Source: Xanthomonas sp. 3793 (lineage in GTDB: Bacteria > Pseudomonadota > Gammaproteobacteria > Xanthomonadales > Xanthomonadaceae). Taken from it: a stretch of 64,000 bases of DNA. The notes beneath the pieces are model-generated. The model was not told the origin of the DNA, did not search any database, and saw only the letters and a list, made by a program, of their open reading frames with translations. The DNA lies in contig NZ_JANTYU010000005.1 in the NCBI RefSeq assembly GCF_024806835.1, positions 62,001 through 126,000 on the forward strand, read 5' to 3'. Shown piece after piece: positions 9,527 through 18,116 of this stretch. The stretch's first letter is position 1, and each line of letters begins with the position of its first letter. The position numbers and the translations under genes are program-made.

Positions 9527-9581
9527 GCATTCGCGCACGCCGCTTCCTTCACAACCGTTTTGTGTCTCACAGGACCCAGTC

Positions 9582-10244
9582 ATGCCTGTCCATGTCATCA
9601 CCCGTTGCTGCACGCTTGCCGTTGTCGGCATCACCCTGATCGGCTGCGCCAGCACCGGCCCCATGCCGTATCGCCAGTTGCCATCGTCCGGTTACCTGCG
9701 TCCGCACGACGGCAGCCGCGGCGGCCGCATGCCGTACGCGTATCACAGCGATGTGGATTGGACGCACTACCGCGCAGCCATTGTCGAGCCGGTCGCCATC
9801 TACCGCGGTCCGGACGCGCAGTTCGAGAACGTGCCGGAGCAGGACAAGCGCATGCTGGCCGACGTCATGCAGCAGGAATTCGGCAATGCCATTGCGCGGC
9901 GCTGGCGCCCGACGACGTCGGCCGATCGCGAGACATTGCGGGTACGCATCACCCTGACCGGCGCCAAGGCCAGCAAGCGCGTGCTGGGCACCATCATGAA
10001 GGTGGATCTGGGCGGCGGTTCGTACAACGCCGTACAGGCCGCACGCGGCAAGGAAGGCGCATTCTCCGGGTCGGTCAGTTATGCGGTGGAGATCTTCGAT
10101 GCGCAAAGCGATCGTCTGCTCGCCGCGTATGTCGAGAAGCAGTATCCCAGCGCAATGAACATCAAGGCCAGCCTGGGCGCATACGATGCGGCAAAGGCGG
10201 GAATCCGCAAGGGGGCCGAGCAGCTCGTTGAAGGGCTAGAGTAG
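9582..10244 (+). CDS. DUF3313-like outer-membrane lipoprotein
   Basis: A 220-residue lipoprotein. The lipobox LIGC places the Cys at residue 22. The mature domain includes WTHYRAAIVEPVAIYRG, then helices with QEFGNAIARRW, then strands LRVRITLTGAK and VSYAVEIFDAQSDRLLAAYVEKQYP, the pattern of DUF3313 proteins. The long open frame upstream of 9582 is ignored because the signal peptide starts here. The role is unknown; related proteins are envelope lipoproteins. No neighbouring gene is clearly in operon with it. Confidence 0.85.
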   Translation: MPVHVITRCCTLAVVGITLIGCASTGPMPYRQLPSSGYLRPHDGSRGGRMPYAYHSDVDWTHYRAAIVEPVAIYRGPDAQFENVPEQDKRMLADVMQQEFGNAIARRWRPTTSADRETLRVRITLTGAKASKRVLGTIMKVDLGGGSYNAVQAARGKEGAFSGSVSYAVEIFDAQSDRLLAAYVEKQYPSAMNIKASLGAYDAAKAGIRKGAEQLVEGLE

Positions 10245-10700
10245 CCAAGAGCAGGAGCTGCTTCCCTTCCCCCACCGGGAGAAAAAGGCGCCCCGCAGGG
10301 GCAGATGAGGGTACGCGCGCAGCACCGCGAGTGATGAGCGTGGGCGCGCGGCCTTGTGCAGTTGTCGCAACGCGACGTGGAGTCGAAATCCCTTTGGAGC
10401 ATCACGCGCCGTAATCGAATCACCCTGAGCGCTTCGCCCCGTGCCCTCACCCCACCCGCAGGAGAGGGTCTTGAGCTCGACGCCGGCTTACCCACCGCGG
10501 CGAACGCGTCTGCTACGCACATGAAAAAGGCCGGCGCTCTACGACCGCGCCGGCCTCTCTCGATATGCATCACCTTTTACGTAAATCTCGTTACGTAAAT
10601 CTCAACTTGCACGTCTATCTCGTCCTGCACGTACGTCCAAGTGGCCGCACACATCTGCGCTGACAGCACGAGCGACGCGACGCAGTGCCACCCTCAACCC
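10245..10700. repeat. Intergenic region with Xanthomonas-type CCCTC/GGGAG repeat
   Basis: There is no coding sequence. The stretch at about 10262-10310 (CTTCCC..CACCGGGAGA, GCGCCCCGCAGGGGC, AGATGAGGG) and the related stretch at 10440-10470 (GCCCTCACCCCACCCGCAGGAGAGGG) have the composition and order of the interspersed element seen again at 21705-21838. The right part holds the terminator of the H1-like gene. Confidence 0.55.
10524..10555 (-). terminator. Intrinsic terminator of the H1-like gene
   Basis: A perfect 9-bp stem GGCCGGCGC / GCGCCGGCC followed, on the - strand, by CTTTTTC. It lies about 145 bases past the stop of the H1-like gene and faces its direction of transcription. Confidence 0.75.
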
Positions 10701-11540
10701 TCAGCGCGTGACGCGCTTGACGGCCTTTTTGCCCACGGCCTTGCGAGCCGCAGTAGTCTTGGCCACGGCGCGGGTTGCCGGCGTCTTGGTGACTTTGGCC
10801 GCCTTCTTCAAGGCGGTCTTGGTCACGGCCTTCTTCAGCGGGGCCTTCTTCACTGCCGCCTGCTTGGTCGCGGTCTGCTTGGCGACCGGTGCTTTCTTGG
10901 CGATGCCTTTGGCCACCGACTTCTTGAGCGAGGCCGATTTGGCTGCGGCCTTCTTCGCGGCGGTGCGCGCGCTCACCGTTGCCACGGCGGTCTTGCGCGC
11001 CGCACTCTTGGCGACGGTCTTGGCACTCAGCGCAGCGGCTTCGGCCTTGGCGTTGGCCTTGGCGGTTTCCAGCTTCTGCCTGGTGTTGGCCTTGGTATCG
11101 GAGATCTTCTTCCTGGCCGCCGCGCTGGTGCTGCTCAACTTCTGCTTGGCGGCATCCTTGGTCGAGGTCAGCTTGTGCTTGGCCGCATCCTTGGTGGAAA
11201 GCAACTTCTGCTTGGCTGCATCCTTGGTCGCCGTCAGCTTGTCTTTGGCAGCGTCCTTGGTCGCGGTCAATGAGCGCTTGGTCTTGGCAACGCTACGCTT
11301 GACTGCGGTCGCCGCTTCGCCGGCCTTGGCAACCGCGTTCTTCTCCGCCTTGACCACCGCCTTGCGGGCCTTGGCGACGCGCGTCTTGACCTCTGCCACA
11401 GCCACGCCTGCAGCTTCCTGCGCGCTGGTCACCGCCTCGCTGGTGGTGCTGGCGATGGTGTCGGTCAGCTCGGTTGCAGTGCTCTTTACGCTATCGACGG
11501 CGTCGGACAGGGTTGCCGTCACACCATTGCCGTTGCTCAT
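10701..11540 (-). CDS. Histone H1-like Lys/Ala-rich protein with 11-residue repeats
   Basis: A 279-residue, very basic protein made mostly of A, K, T, S and V. A near-perfect AAGGAGG ribosome-binding site lies 6 bases before the ATG, implying strong translation. There are three parts. Residues 1-50 form an acidic, Thr/Ser-rich helix region. Residues 92-157 are six tandem 11-mers of the form TxTKDAAKxKL, of the type seen in group 3 LEA proteins and other amphipathic hendecads. From about 165 to the end lies an AAKKA/KKAPL/AVKK-rich tail typical of bacterial H1-like (AlgP/HctB-like) nucleoid proteins. It probably binds DNA; the repeat core may form a coiled coil. There is no enzymatic domain. 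Confidence 0.88.
   Translation of the reverse strand: MSNGNGVTATLSDAVDSVKSTATELTDTIASTTSEAVTSAQEAAGVAVAEVKTRVAKARKAVVKAEKNAVAKAGEAATAVKRSVAKTKRSLTATKDAAKDKLTATKDAAKQKLLSTKDAAKHKLTSTKDAAKQKLSSTSAAARKKISDTKANTRQKLETAKANAKAEAAALSAKTVAKSAARKTAVATVSARTAAKKAAAKSASLKKSVAKGIAKKAPVAKQTATKQAAVKKAPLKKAVTKTALKKAAKVTKTPATRAVAKTTAARKAVGKKAVKRVTR
11070..11267 (-). repeat. 33-base tandem repeat encoding six hendecads
   Basis: Six consecutive 33-base units inside the H1-like gene encode residues 92-157 (motif TKDAAK, then K-L). The first four are close copies; the last two have diverged. Copy number may vary between strains. Confidence 0.8.
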
Positions 11541-11782
11541 AGACCCTCCTTAGGGGCGTCAGTGCGGGAAACGTGGGCGATGCACGACGGCATGCATATG
11601 CTGAACAGGCATCGGATCAAGCGGACGCTACGCCCGGCTCGGCGGGCTGTCAACGCAATGGCGGCAAGGCATGCGCGGCTCTTTCACCGGCAGTTAAATT
11701 GCTGGCTGGCACTCTCGTTCAGCTTGATTTACGCAGCCAGACCCCCTATTCCTCCTCCACCGCATAACCCGGAATCCGTTCC

Positions 11783-13219
11783 ATGCGACCGCTTCCCACC
11801 TTGCTGACGCTTTCCCTGGCCGCCGCCTTCGGCGGCTTTGCCGCCACCGGCATCAACGCGTGGCTGGACAACCGCGCCGAAGCCACGCCGGCCGGCACCA
11901 CCAACTTCACCTTGCCGGCAGCAGCCGCGTTACCGGCCGCGGTTGCCGGGCAACCGGTGCCCTCGCTGGCACCGATGCTGCAGCAGGCGATGCCGGCGGT
12001 GGTGAGCGTCAACACCAAGCAGGTGGTGCGCGTGCGCAACCCCTTCTTCAACGATCCCATCCTGCGCCGGCTGTTTCCGGAGATTCCGCAGGACCGCATC
12101 AACGAATCGCTGGGCTCGGGCGTGATCATCGATGCGCAAAAAGGCTATGTGCTGACCAACCATCACGTCATCGAAAATGCCGACGACGTGCAGGTGACGC
12201 TCGGCGACGGACGCACGGTCAAGGCCGACTTCATCGGCTCCGATGCCGACACCGACATCGCACTGATCCGCATCAAGGCCGACAACCTCACCGACATCAA
12301 GCTGGCCGACAGCAACGCCTTGCGCGTAGGCGACTTTGTGGTGGCGATCGGCAACCCGTTCGGCTTCACCCAGACCGTGACCTCCGGCATCGTCTCGGCG
12401 GTGGGACGCAGCGGTATTCGCGGACTGGGCTACCAGAACTTCATCCAGACCGATGCCTCGATCAACCCCGGCAATTCCGGCGGTGCGCTGGTCAACCTGC
12501 AGGGTCAGCTGGTCGGCATCAACACCGCCAGCTTCAACCCGCAGGGCAGCATGGCCGGCAATATCGGCCTGGGGCTGGCGATTCCCTCCAACCTTGCGCG
12601 CAACGTGGTCGAGCAACTGGTGACCAAGGGCGTGGTGGTGCGCGGCACGCTCGGCCTGGAAACCCAGAACCTCACCCAGCAGATGCTGCAGGGCCTGGGT
12701 GTGGATTCGCTGCGCGGCGCACTGGTGACGCGCGTGTTGCCAGGCTCTGCGGCGGCCACGGCCGGCGTGCAGCCCGGCGACGTCGTGGTGGCCGCCAACG
12801 ATCAACGCGTGGACAGCGCAGAAGCGCTGCACAACTACGAAGGCCTGCAAGCGGTTGGCAGTGCGGTGACACTGGACATCCGTCGCGACGGCAAGCCGCT
12901 CAAGCTCAAGGCCACGCTGAAGGAACAGGACCGTGCGGTCACCGGCGACATGCTCGACCCGCGGCTGGGCGGCGCCACGTTCGTGGACCTGCCAGAGTCG
13001 CTACGTCAGTCCGGCATCACCGGTGTCATGGTCAGCGAGGTCAAACGCGGCGGACGCGCAGCGGCCAACGGCCTGGTGTCCGGCGATGTGATCGTGGCCA
13101 GCAGCGTGGGCGAGTTTGCGGACCTGGCCAGCTGGCGCGCCAATTTCCAGCGCAGACCGCAGCAGCTGGTGGTGCGGATCCTGCGCGGCAACGCGCAATA
13201 CGACGCGCTGATGCGTTGA
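11783..13219 (+). CDS. HtrA/DegP-DegQ family periplasmic serine protease
   Basis: A 478-residue protease and chaperone of the periplasm. An N-terminal signal or anchor lies at about 5-26. The trypsin-like domain has the triad His128 (TNHHVI), Asp158 (DTDIALI) and Ser232 (GNSGG). Two PDZ domains follow, the first beginning near 285 (GTLGLETQNLT) and the second near 395 (FVDLPESLR). This is the full DegQ/DegP layout with the short L-loop region of DegQ/MucD rather than the long loop of E. coli DegP. It degrades or refolds damaged envelope proteins. An FtsH- or RpoE-type partner is not adjacent here. The family is certain; the exact paralogue is not. Confidence 0.95.
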   Translation: MRPLPTLLTLSLAAAFGGFAATGINAWLDNRAEATPAGTTNFTLPAAAALPAAVAGQPVPSLAPMLQQAMPAVVSVNTKQVVRVRNPFFNDPILRRLFPEIPQDRINESLGSGVIIDAQKGYVLTNHHVIENADDVQVTLGDGRTVKADFIGSDADTDIALIRIKADNLTDIKLADSNALRVGDFVVAIGNPFGFTQTVTSGIVSAVGRSGIRGLGYQNFIQTDASINPGNSGGALVNLQGQLVGINTASFNPQGSMAGNIGLGLAIPSNLARNVVEQLVTKGVVVRGTLGLETQNLTQQMLQGLGVDSLRGALVTRVLPGSAAATAGVQPGDVVVAANDQRVDSAEALHNYEGLQAVGSAVTLDIRRDGKPLKLKATLKEQDRAVTGDMLDPRLGGATFVDLPESLRQSGITGVMVSEVKRGGRAAANGLVSGDVIVASSVGEFADLASWRANFQRRPQQLVVRILRGNAQYDALMR

Positions 13220-13334
13220 GGCGCCGTGACTGCACGCTGTTTCCACTAACGCCTCCTACACCCCCCCGATGCTATTGCTACTGCACGACCGCACGTAAGT
13301 GGCGGCTGCCATCAATGACCGAAGGAGATATCGC

Positions 13335-13697
13335 ATGAGCCCCACCAATACCGATCAGCTGAAGGAAAACCTGAGCGAAGCCGGCACCCACCTGAAGTCG
13401 GCCGCCAGCGCCGCCGGTGAAGCCGTCAAGGGCGCCACCAGCGCTGCGGGCGACGAGCTCAAACTCGGTCGTGCCAACGTCAAGGCCGAACTGTCCGACA
13501 CCGCACTGGCTGGCATGGCCGCGGCCGAGTTCGGCGGCGCAGCAGCAAAGGAACAGATGGACGTGCTGGTCGCCAAGGGCAACGATTTGCTCGACAGCGC
13601 CACCGACCTGATCCGCGAGCGTCCGCTGGCCGCATTCGGCGTTGCGTTTGCCGCTGGCTGGGTCATCGCCAAGCTGGCACGTAGCAACGATAACTAA
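13335..13697 (+). CDS. ElaB/YqjD/DUF883-like tail-anchored protein
   Basis: A 120-residue protein, start fixed by GAAGGAGA eight bases upstream. The N-terminal 80 residues are an Ala-rich amphipathic helix (TDQLKENLSEAGTHLKSAA). The C-terminus is IRERPLAAFGVAFAAGWVIAKLARS, the arginine-proline-hydrophobic tail anchor of the ElaB/YqjD family. E. coli members sit in the inner membrane and bind stationary-phase ribosomes. It is the first gene of a three-gene operon whose next members resemble YqjE and YqjK. Confidence 0.85.
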   Translation: MSPTNTDQLKENLSEAGTHLKSAASAAGEAVKGATSAAGDELKLGRANVKAELSDTALAGMAAAEFGGAAAKEQMDVLVAKGNDLLDSATDLIRERPLAAFGVAFAAGWVIAKLARSNDN

Positions 13698-13700
13698 GTC

Positions 13701-14186
13701 GTGAGCGATCAGGCTTCTACAGTTGCCGGTTCCGGCGCGCCAGAGGCGCGTCCGGAAACGCCGGGCCTGGATGAAAGCGTACGTGCGGTCGGCGCTGCAG
13801 GCCGCGCAACGCTGGGCTCGGCCAAGGACACCGGTCGCGCATTGCGCCGGTTGGTGTCGGCCGACTTACGGCTGGCACGCAGTGCATTCGGACGTGGCCT
13901 GGCGTGGGCGTGCGTGGCAGTGGTGTTCGGCGCGTCGTCATGGCTGTTGCTGGCAGGCGCCATCATCGCCTTGCTGCAACGCGCCGGCTTGTCGTGGTTT
14001 CAGGCGATGTTTTTCACCGCCCTGGCCAGTTTGCTGGTCACCGGCATCGCGGCATGGCGAGTGTTCTTCTATTTCGATCACACCGGCATGAACGCAACGC
14101 GGCGTCAGTTGATCAAGTTGGGCATCTTCGACGATTCCAACGAGGACGATACCGCCGCCGCACCTGTCAGTGGGGGACATCCATGA
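13701..14186 (+). CDS. YqjE/Holin-X family membrane protein
   Basis: A 161-residue protein starting at GTG, four bases after the preceding stop. The N-terminus is soluble. Two transmembrane helices are seen (about 70-95, CVAVVFGASSWLLLAGAIIALL; about 102-122, MFFTALASLLVTGIAAWRVFFYF), followed by an acidic tail. This is the layout of the YqjE/actinobacterial Holin-X group. E. coli has yqjD-yqjE-yqjK in the same order. Function unknown; no lysis role should be inferred from the holin name. The stop overlaps the next start (ATGA). Confidence 0.82.
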   Translation: MSDQASTVAGSGAPEARPETPGLDESVRAVGAAGRATLGSAKDTGRALRRLVSADLRLARSAFGRGLAWACVAVVFGASSWLLLAGAIIALLQRAGLSWFQAMFFTALASLLVTGIAAWRVFFYFDHTGMNATRRQLIKLGIFDDSNEDDTAAAPVSGGHP

Positions 14187-14566
14187 AGTTCGGCACCATG
14201 CGTCAACACGTGGAACGCGCTGAATTGTTGGTGGAAGGGCGCGCGCAGGAAACGCGCACGCACTGGGGCCAGTTGCGCCAGACCTGGCGTGCAGGCTGGT
14301 CGCCGGCACGCATCATGCTGGTCGGCTTCGGGCTGGGCTTTGTCACCGGCCGTAACGAACCGCAGGCCGCGCTGGGCAGCATCGCCAGCAAGCTGGGCGG
14401 CATTCCCAAGATTCTGCAGATGATCAGCACGATCTCTGCGTTGTTTACGGCGCACCGCGCGCAGGAAGCCTCCGAGCAGGCCGAGCGTGCAGCCGATAAC
14501 GCCGAAGAAGTGGCGGCCGAACCGACGGTCACGGTGGTACAGGTACCCGCCGAACGCGCCGCCTGA
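14183..14566 (+). CDS. YqjK-like small protein, third gene of the membrane operon
   Basis: A 127-residue protein coupled to the preceding gene by ATGA. A basic N-terminal helix precedes a weakly hydrophobic segment (ARIMLVGFGLGFVTG) that may be membrane-associated. The C-terminus is acidic and Ala/Glu-rich with a coiled-coil-like stretch (AQEASEQAERAADNAEEVA). It occupies the position of YqjK in enterobacteria but has little clear similarity visible by eye, so the link rests on gene order. Confidence 0.7.
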   Translation: MKFGTMRQHVERAELLVEGRAQETRTHWGQLRQTWRAGWSPARIMLVGFGLGFVTGRNEPQAALGSIASKLGGIPKILQMISTISALFTAHRAQEASEQAERAADNAEEVAAEPTVTVVQVPAERAA

Positions 14567-14735
14567 TCGTCGCTATTGGATGCGGCGCTCTTGCGCCGCG
14601 TCCTGGCATGGTCGAGGCCGCCAGCTCTGCATCCTCGCACTGACACCGCACGCACAGGCCCTGTGCGCGCCGTTGACGCATTGTGCCGATAATGGCCCAC
14701 CGCTGGCAGCACGCCAGTCTGCTGCCAGGGCGCGC

Positions 14736-15842
14736 ATGTCTATCCCCGTTGATTCCTTGGACACTGCCATTCCGGCAGATCCGCTCCCCCCGCCTCCGGC
14801 GCCTCGCCCACGGGCACCGGCCTCGCTGGTGGTGCTGGCAACGCTTGCGGTGGGCTACACCTTATGGGCGGCGCAGACGATCATCCTGCCGATCATGCTG
14901 GCGGCATTCTTCGCACTGATCGGCAATCCCATCCTGCGTGGACTGCGCAAGCTCTACATCCCGCGCTTTCTCGGCGCCCTGCTGGTGCTGTGCCTGGGCC
15001 TGGCCGGTACGGTGACGCTGGCCGCACAATTGGCCGGCCCTGCCGCCGAATGGGTGCAACAGGCGCCGCGCCAGATGCGGCAGATCGCACGCGATGTGCG
15101 CGATTTCACCAAGCCGGTGATGCAGGCCAATCAGGCGGCGGAAAACTTTGCACGCGCGGCCGGTGGCGAAGGCCAGCGCGGCGTGCAGATCGTGCGCACG
15201 CAGATGGACGACCCGTACAAGGCGCTGGTACGTACACCCAAGCTGGCCGCCTCGGTGCTTGCCGTGGTGCTGCTGACGTTTTTCTTCATGGTCTATGGCG
15301 AAAGCCTGCAACGGCATGCGATTGCGTTGTTGCCCAACCGGCAGCAGCAACGCTTCACCACCGAGATCATGCTCGACATCGAGCGCGAGGTCTCGCGGTA
15401 TGTGCTCACCATCAGCGTGATCAATACGCTGGTCGGGCTGATTTTTGCCGGCATTTTGTATGTCTTGCAGATTCCGCTGCCCGAAGCCCTGCTCTGGGGC
15501 ACGGTGGTGGCGCTGCTGAATTTCGCGCCCTACGTCGGCCCGCTGATCGGCGTAATGCTGATGCTGCTGATGGGCTTTGTGGAATTTCGCACCCCGCTGT
15601 CGGCGATGCTGCCGGCGATCCTGTATCTGGCGCTGCACACCATCGAAGGCCAGGTGGTCACCCCGATCGTACTGGGCCGGCGCATGGCGATCTCGCCACT
15701 GATGCTGATCCTGGCGCTGATGCTGTTCGGCTGGCTGTGGGGCATGATCGGCCTGCTGCTGGCGGTACCGCTGCTGGTCTGCATCAAGATGGTGCTGAGC
15801 CGGGTGGAGGGAATGCAGCGCTGGGCCAGGCTGCTTGAGTAG
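14736..15842 (+). CDS. AI-2E family transporter (permease)
   Basis: A 368-residue polytopic membrane protein of the AI-2E/PerM family, with about eight helices. A Pro-rich cytoplasmic N-terminus precedes LVVLATLAVGYTLWAA. There is a periplasmic/coiled central region (about 110-175). The characteristic C-terminal signature is the run of helices around ALLWGTVVALLNFAPYVGPLIG, IEGQVVTPIVLG and LILALMLFGWLWGMIGLLLAVPLL. Family members differ in substrate (TqsA exports AI-2, PerM-type unknown), so the substrate is left open. The start at MSIPVDS is preferred over a longer, low-complexity frame. Confidence 0.9.
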   Translation: MSIPVDSLDTAIPADPLPPPPAPRPRAPASLVVLATLAVGYTLWAAQTIILPIMLAAFFALIGNPILRGLRKLYIPRFLGALLVLCLGLAGTVTLAAQLAGPAAEWVQQAPRQMRQIARDVRDFTKPVMQANQAAENFARAAGGEGQRGVQIVRTQMDDPYKALVRTPKLAASVLAVVLLTFFFMVYGESLQRHAIALLPNRQQQRFTTEIMLDIEREVSRYVLTISVINTLVGLIFAGILYVLQIPLPEALLWGTVVALLNFAPYVGPLIGVMLMLLMGFVEFRTPLSAMLPAILYLALHTIEGQVVTPIVLGRRMAISPLMLILALMLFGWLWGMIGLLLAVPLLVCIKMVLSRVEGMQRWARLLE

Positions 15843-15844
15843 CC

Positions 15845-15927
15845 GGGATTTGGGATTGGAGATTCGGGATTGGTAAACGCAACACGCAGCTGCAGCTGCC
15901 AATCCCCAATCCCGATTCCCCAATCCC
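15845..15927. repeat. GGGATT-type inverted repeat hairpin
   Basis: The left arm 15845-15873 (GGGATTTGGGATTGGAGATT..) and right arm 15899-15927 (CCAATCCCCAATCCCGATT..) are near-perfect inverted copies of about 29 bases around a 25-base loop. The arms are built of GGGATT units. A half-site of the same type occurs at 30237-30258. It probably also serves as a terminator or 3'-end stabiliser between the permease and the HAD gene. Confidence 0.8.
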
Positions 15928-15951
15928 AACGCAAGACCGTAAAATCTCGCG

Positions 15952-16689
15952 ATGAATTTCCCAATAAGCGCCATCACCCTCGACCTCGACGATACGTTGT
16001 GGCCCTTCGCACCGATCGGTGCGCGCATCGATCAGGTGCTGTACGACTGGATGCGCGAGCACAGCCCGGTCACTGCCGAGCGGTTTCCGGTGGAGGCGAT
16101 GCGCGAGTTGCGCGAGCGCAGCTTTGCCGACAACCCGCAGCTGCATCACGACCTCAGCGCGCTGCGCCGGTTGACGCTGGAAATGGCCCTGCGCGAAAGC
16201 GGCGGCGATCTGGAGCTGCTGGAACCGGCCTACGAGGTGTTCTATGCCGCGCGCAACCAGGTGGAATGCTATCCGGATGCGCTCGACGCGCTGGCACGCA
16301 TCGCCGCACATGTGCCGGTGGCCGCGCTCAGCAACGGTAATGCCGATCTGCAGCGCATCGGGCTGATGCACCACTTCGCGTTTCAGCTGGGCTCGCGCGA
16401 ACACGGCAGCGCAAAACCCGATGCGAGCATTTTTCTGGCGGCCTGCGCGCGGCTGGAGGTGCCGCCCGCGCAGGTGCTGCATGTGGGCGACCACATCCGC
16501 ATGGATGTGCTGGGCGCGCTGGATGCCGGCTTGCGTGCCTGCTGGATCAATCGCGACGGCGCAGCGTGGTCGCACCCGACCCAGCAGCCGGACCTGGAGT
16601 TCGACAGCATGACCGGGCTGGCCGACTGGCTGGACGCGCAGCAACCGCACCCAGGCGCCGCGCGCGACGGCGTCTGCATTCCCGCCTGA
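15952..16689 (+). CDS. HAD-superfamily phosphatase (YjjG/HDHD-like)
   Basis: A 245-residue haloacid-dehalogenase phosphatase. Motif I is LDLDDTLW (Asp11 and Asp13), motif II is ALSNGN, motif III Lys is in SAKPD, and motif IV is HVGDHIRMD. The cap region is alpha-helical (about 20-100), as in subfamily IA. Likely a cytoplasmic sugar- or nucleotide-phosphatase; the substrate is unknown. The ATG is used as the motif begins ten residues later. It sits immediately after the GGGATT hairpin. Confidence 0.93.
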   Translation: MNFPISAITLDLDDTLWPFAPIGARIDQVLYDWMREHSPVTAERFPVEAMRELRERSFADNPQLHHDLSALRRLTLEMALRESGGDLELLEPAYEVFYAARNQVECYPDALDALARIAAHVPVAALSNGNADLQRIGLMHHFAFQLGSREHGSAKPDASIFLAACARLEVPPAQVLHVGDHIRMDVLGALDAGLRACWINRDGAAWSHPTQQPDLEFDSMTGLADWLDAQQPHPGAARDGVCIPA

Positions 16690-16728
16690 GTTCAATCCGA
16701 CCGCGCACACCGCCATTGAAGGATGTCC

Positions 16729-18099
16729 ATGTCGCACCTCACCGGTTTCACCGATCCCGCCGCCGCCGCGCTGCCGCTGTATGTGCTCGACCGCGAGGGC
16801 TTTGCGCGCTGGTGCGCCGAGCAGCCCACGCGGGTGCTGGCGTGGGCGCAGGCGCAGCGCTTCGATGCCGCGCCCGGTAGCGTGTTGTTGCTGCCCGGCG
16901 ACCAGGGCCTGGCCGGCGCGATCGTGGGCGTCGGCGACCGCGCCGATGCATATGCCTATGCGCATGCACCGATGGCGCTGCCGCCAGCCAGCCGCTGGAC
17001 GCTGGCCAACAGCCTGAGCGACGCCGAACTGGGGTTGCTGCATCTGGGGTGGGGGCTGGGTGCCTATCGCTTCGCGCGCTACCGCAAGGTGCCGCGCGCA
17101 CCGGCCGAGTTGGCGGCCACGCCATCGGCCGCCACGCGCGCACTGATTGCTGCGTGCCTGCAGGTGCGCGACTGGGTCAATACGCCGACCGAAGACATGG
17201 GCCCGCAGCAACTGGAAGACGCCACCCGCGCAGTGGCGCAGGCCCACGGCGCGCAGGTGGAGGCGATCGTGGGCGATGCGCTGCTGGCGCAGAACTTCCC
17301 CACCATCCACGCCGTGGGCCGCGCCTCGCATCGTGCGCCGCGGCTGATCCAGCTGCAGTGGGGCGACGCCGCGCATCCGCATCTGGTGCTGGTCGGCAAG
17401 GGCGTGTGCTTCGACACCGGCGGGCTGGATCTCAAGCCCGCCGATGGCATGCGCAACATGAAGAAGGATATGGGCGGCGCGGCGCATGCGTTGGCGCTGG
17501 CTGGCCTGGTGATGGCGCAGCAGTTGCCGGTGCGGCTGACCCTGTTGATCGCCGCGGTGGAAAACGCGGTCGGCCCGGATGCGTTCCGCCCGGGCGAAGT
17601 CATCACCACCCGCGCCGGCGTCACGGTGGAAGTGGACAACACCGATGCCGAAGGCCGCCTGGTGCTGTGCGATGCGCTGAGCTACGCCACCGAACAGCGC
17701 CCGGACCTGATCCTGGATTTCGCCACGCTCACCGGTGCCGCACGCATCGCGCTGGGCCCGGATCTGCCAGCCCTGTTCGCCAACGACGATGCATTGGCAC
17801 AGGCCTGGATCAGCGCCGGCGAGCAGACCCGCGACCCGGTCTGGCGCATGCCGTTGTGGCGGCCGTACCTGCGCTATCTCAACAGCCATGTGGCCGACAT
17901 GGCCAATGCCGGCTCGCGCATGGCCGGCGCGGTGACCGCGGCGCTGTATCTGGAGCGCTTCGTGGCACCAGGCCAGCCATGGGCGCATCTGGACGTCTAC
18001 GCCTGGAACGACAGCGACCGCCCAGGCCGCCCCGCCGGCGGCGAGGCGCTGGCGCTGCGCTCGGCATTTGCGATGCTGCAGCAGCGCTACGGCGGCTGA
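16729..18099 (+). CDS. M17 leucyl-aminopeptidase family protein (PepA-like)
   Basis: A 456-residue aminopeptidase. The catalytic C-terminal half has the complete M17 signature: VGKGVCFDTGGLDLKP, KKDMGGAAH and the NTDAEGRLVLCDAL motif that supplies metal ligands and the active-site Arg. The N-terminal domain is shorter than in E. coli PepA (about 500 residues). Two ATGs are close together; GAAGGA overlaps the first (16723) and is properly spaced for the second (16729), so the second is used. It probably acts in cytoplasmic peptide turnover. A DNA-binding role such as PepA's in xer/car control cannot be judged. Confidence 0.93.
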   Translation: MSHLTGFTDPAAAALPLYVLDREGFARWCAEQPTRVLAWAQAQRFDAAPGSVLLLPGDQGLAGAIVGVGDRADAYAYAHAPMALPPASRWTLANSLSDAELGLLHLGWGLGAYRFARYRKVPRAPAELAATPSAATRALIAACLQVRDWVNTPTEDMGPQQLEDATRAVAQAHGAQVEAIVGDALLAQNFPTIHAVGRASHRAPRLIQLQWGDAAHPHLVLVGKGVCFDTGGLDLKPADGMRNMKKDMGGAAHALALAGLVMAQQLPVRLTLLIAAVENAVGPDAFRPGEVITTRAGVTVEVDNTDAEGRLVLCDALSYATEQRPDLILDFATLTGAARIALGPDLPALFANDDALAQAWISAGEQTRDPVWRMPLWRPYLRYLNSHVADMANAGSRMAGAVTAALYLERFVAPGQPWAHLDVYAWNDSDRPGRPAGGEALALRSAFAMLQQRYGG

Positions 18100-18116
18100 G
18101 CGGCATCGGCCGGGAA

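Noticed and set aside
10708..11553. A 281-residue + strand frame opposite the H1-like gene
   Set aside because: It is the antisense of a lysine/alanine repeat; the opposite strand has the AAGGAGG site, the recognisable composition and the terminator.
13701..14186. True phage holin
   Set aside because: The gene lies in a YqjE-type operon with no lysin or phage genes; the Holin-X name is only a fold-family label.
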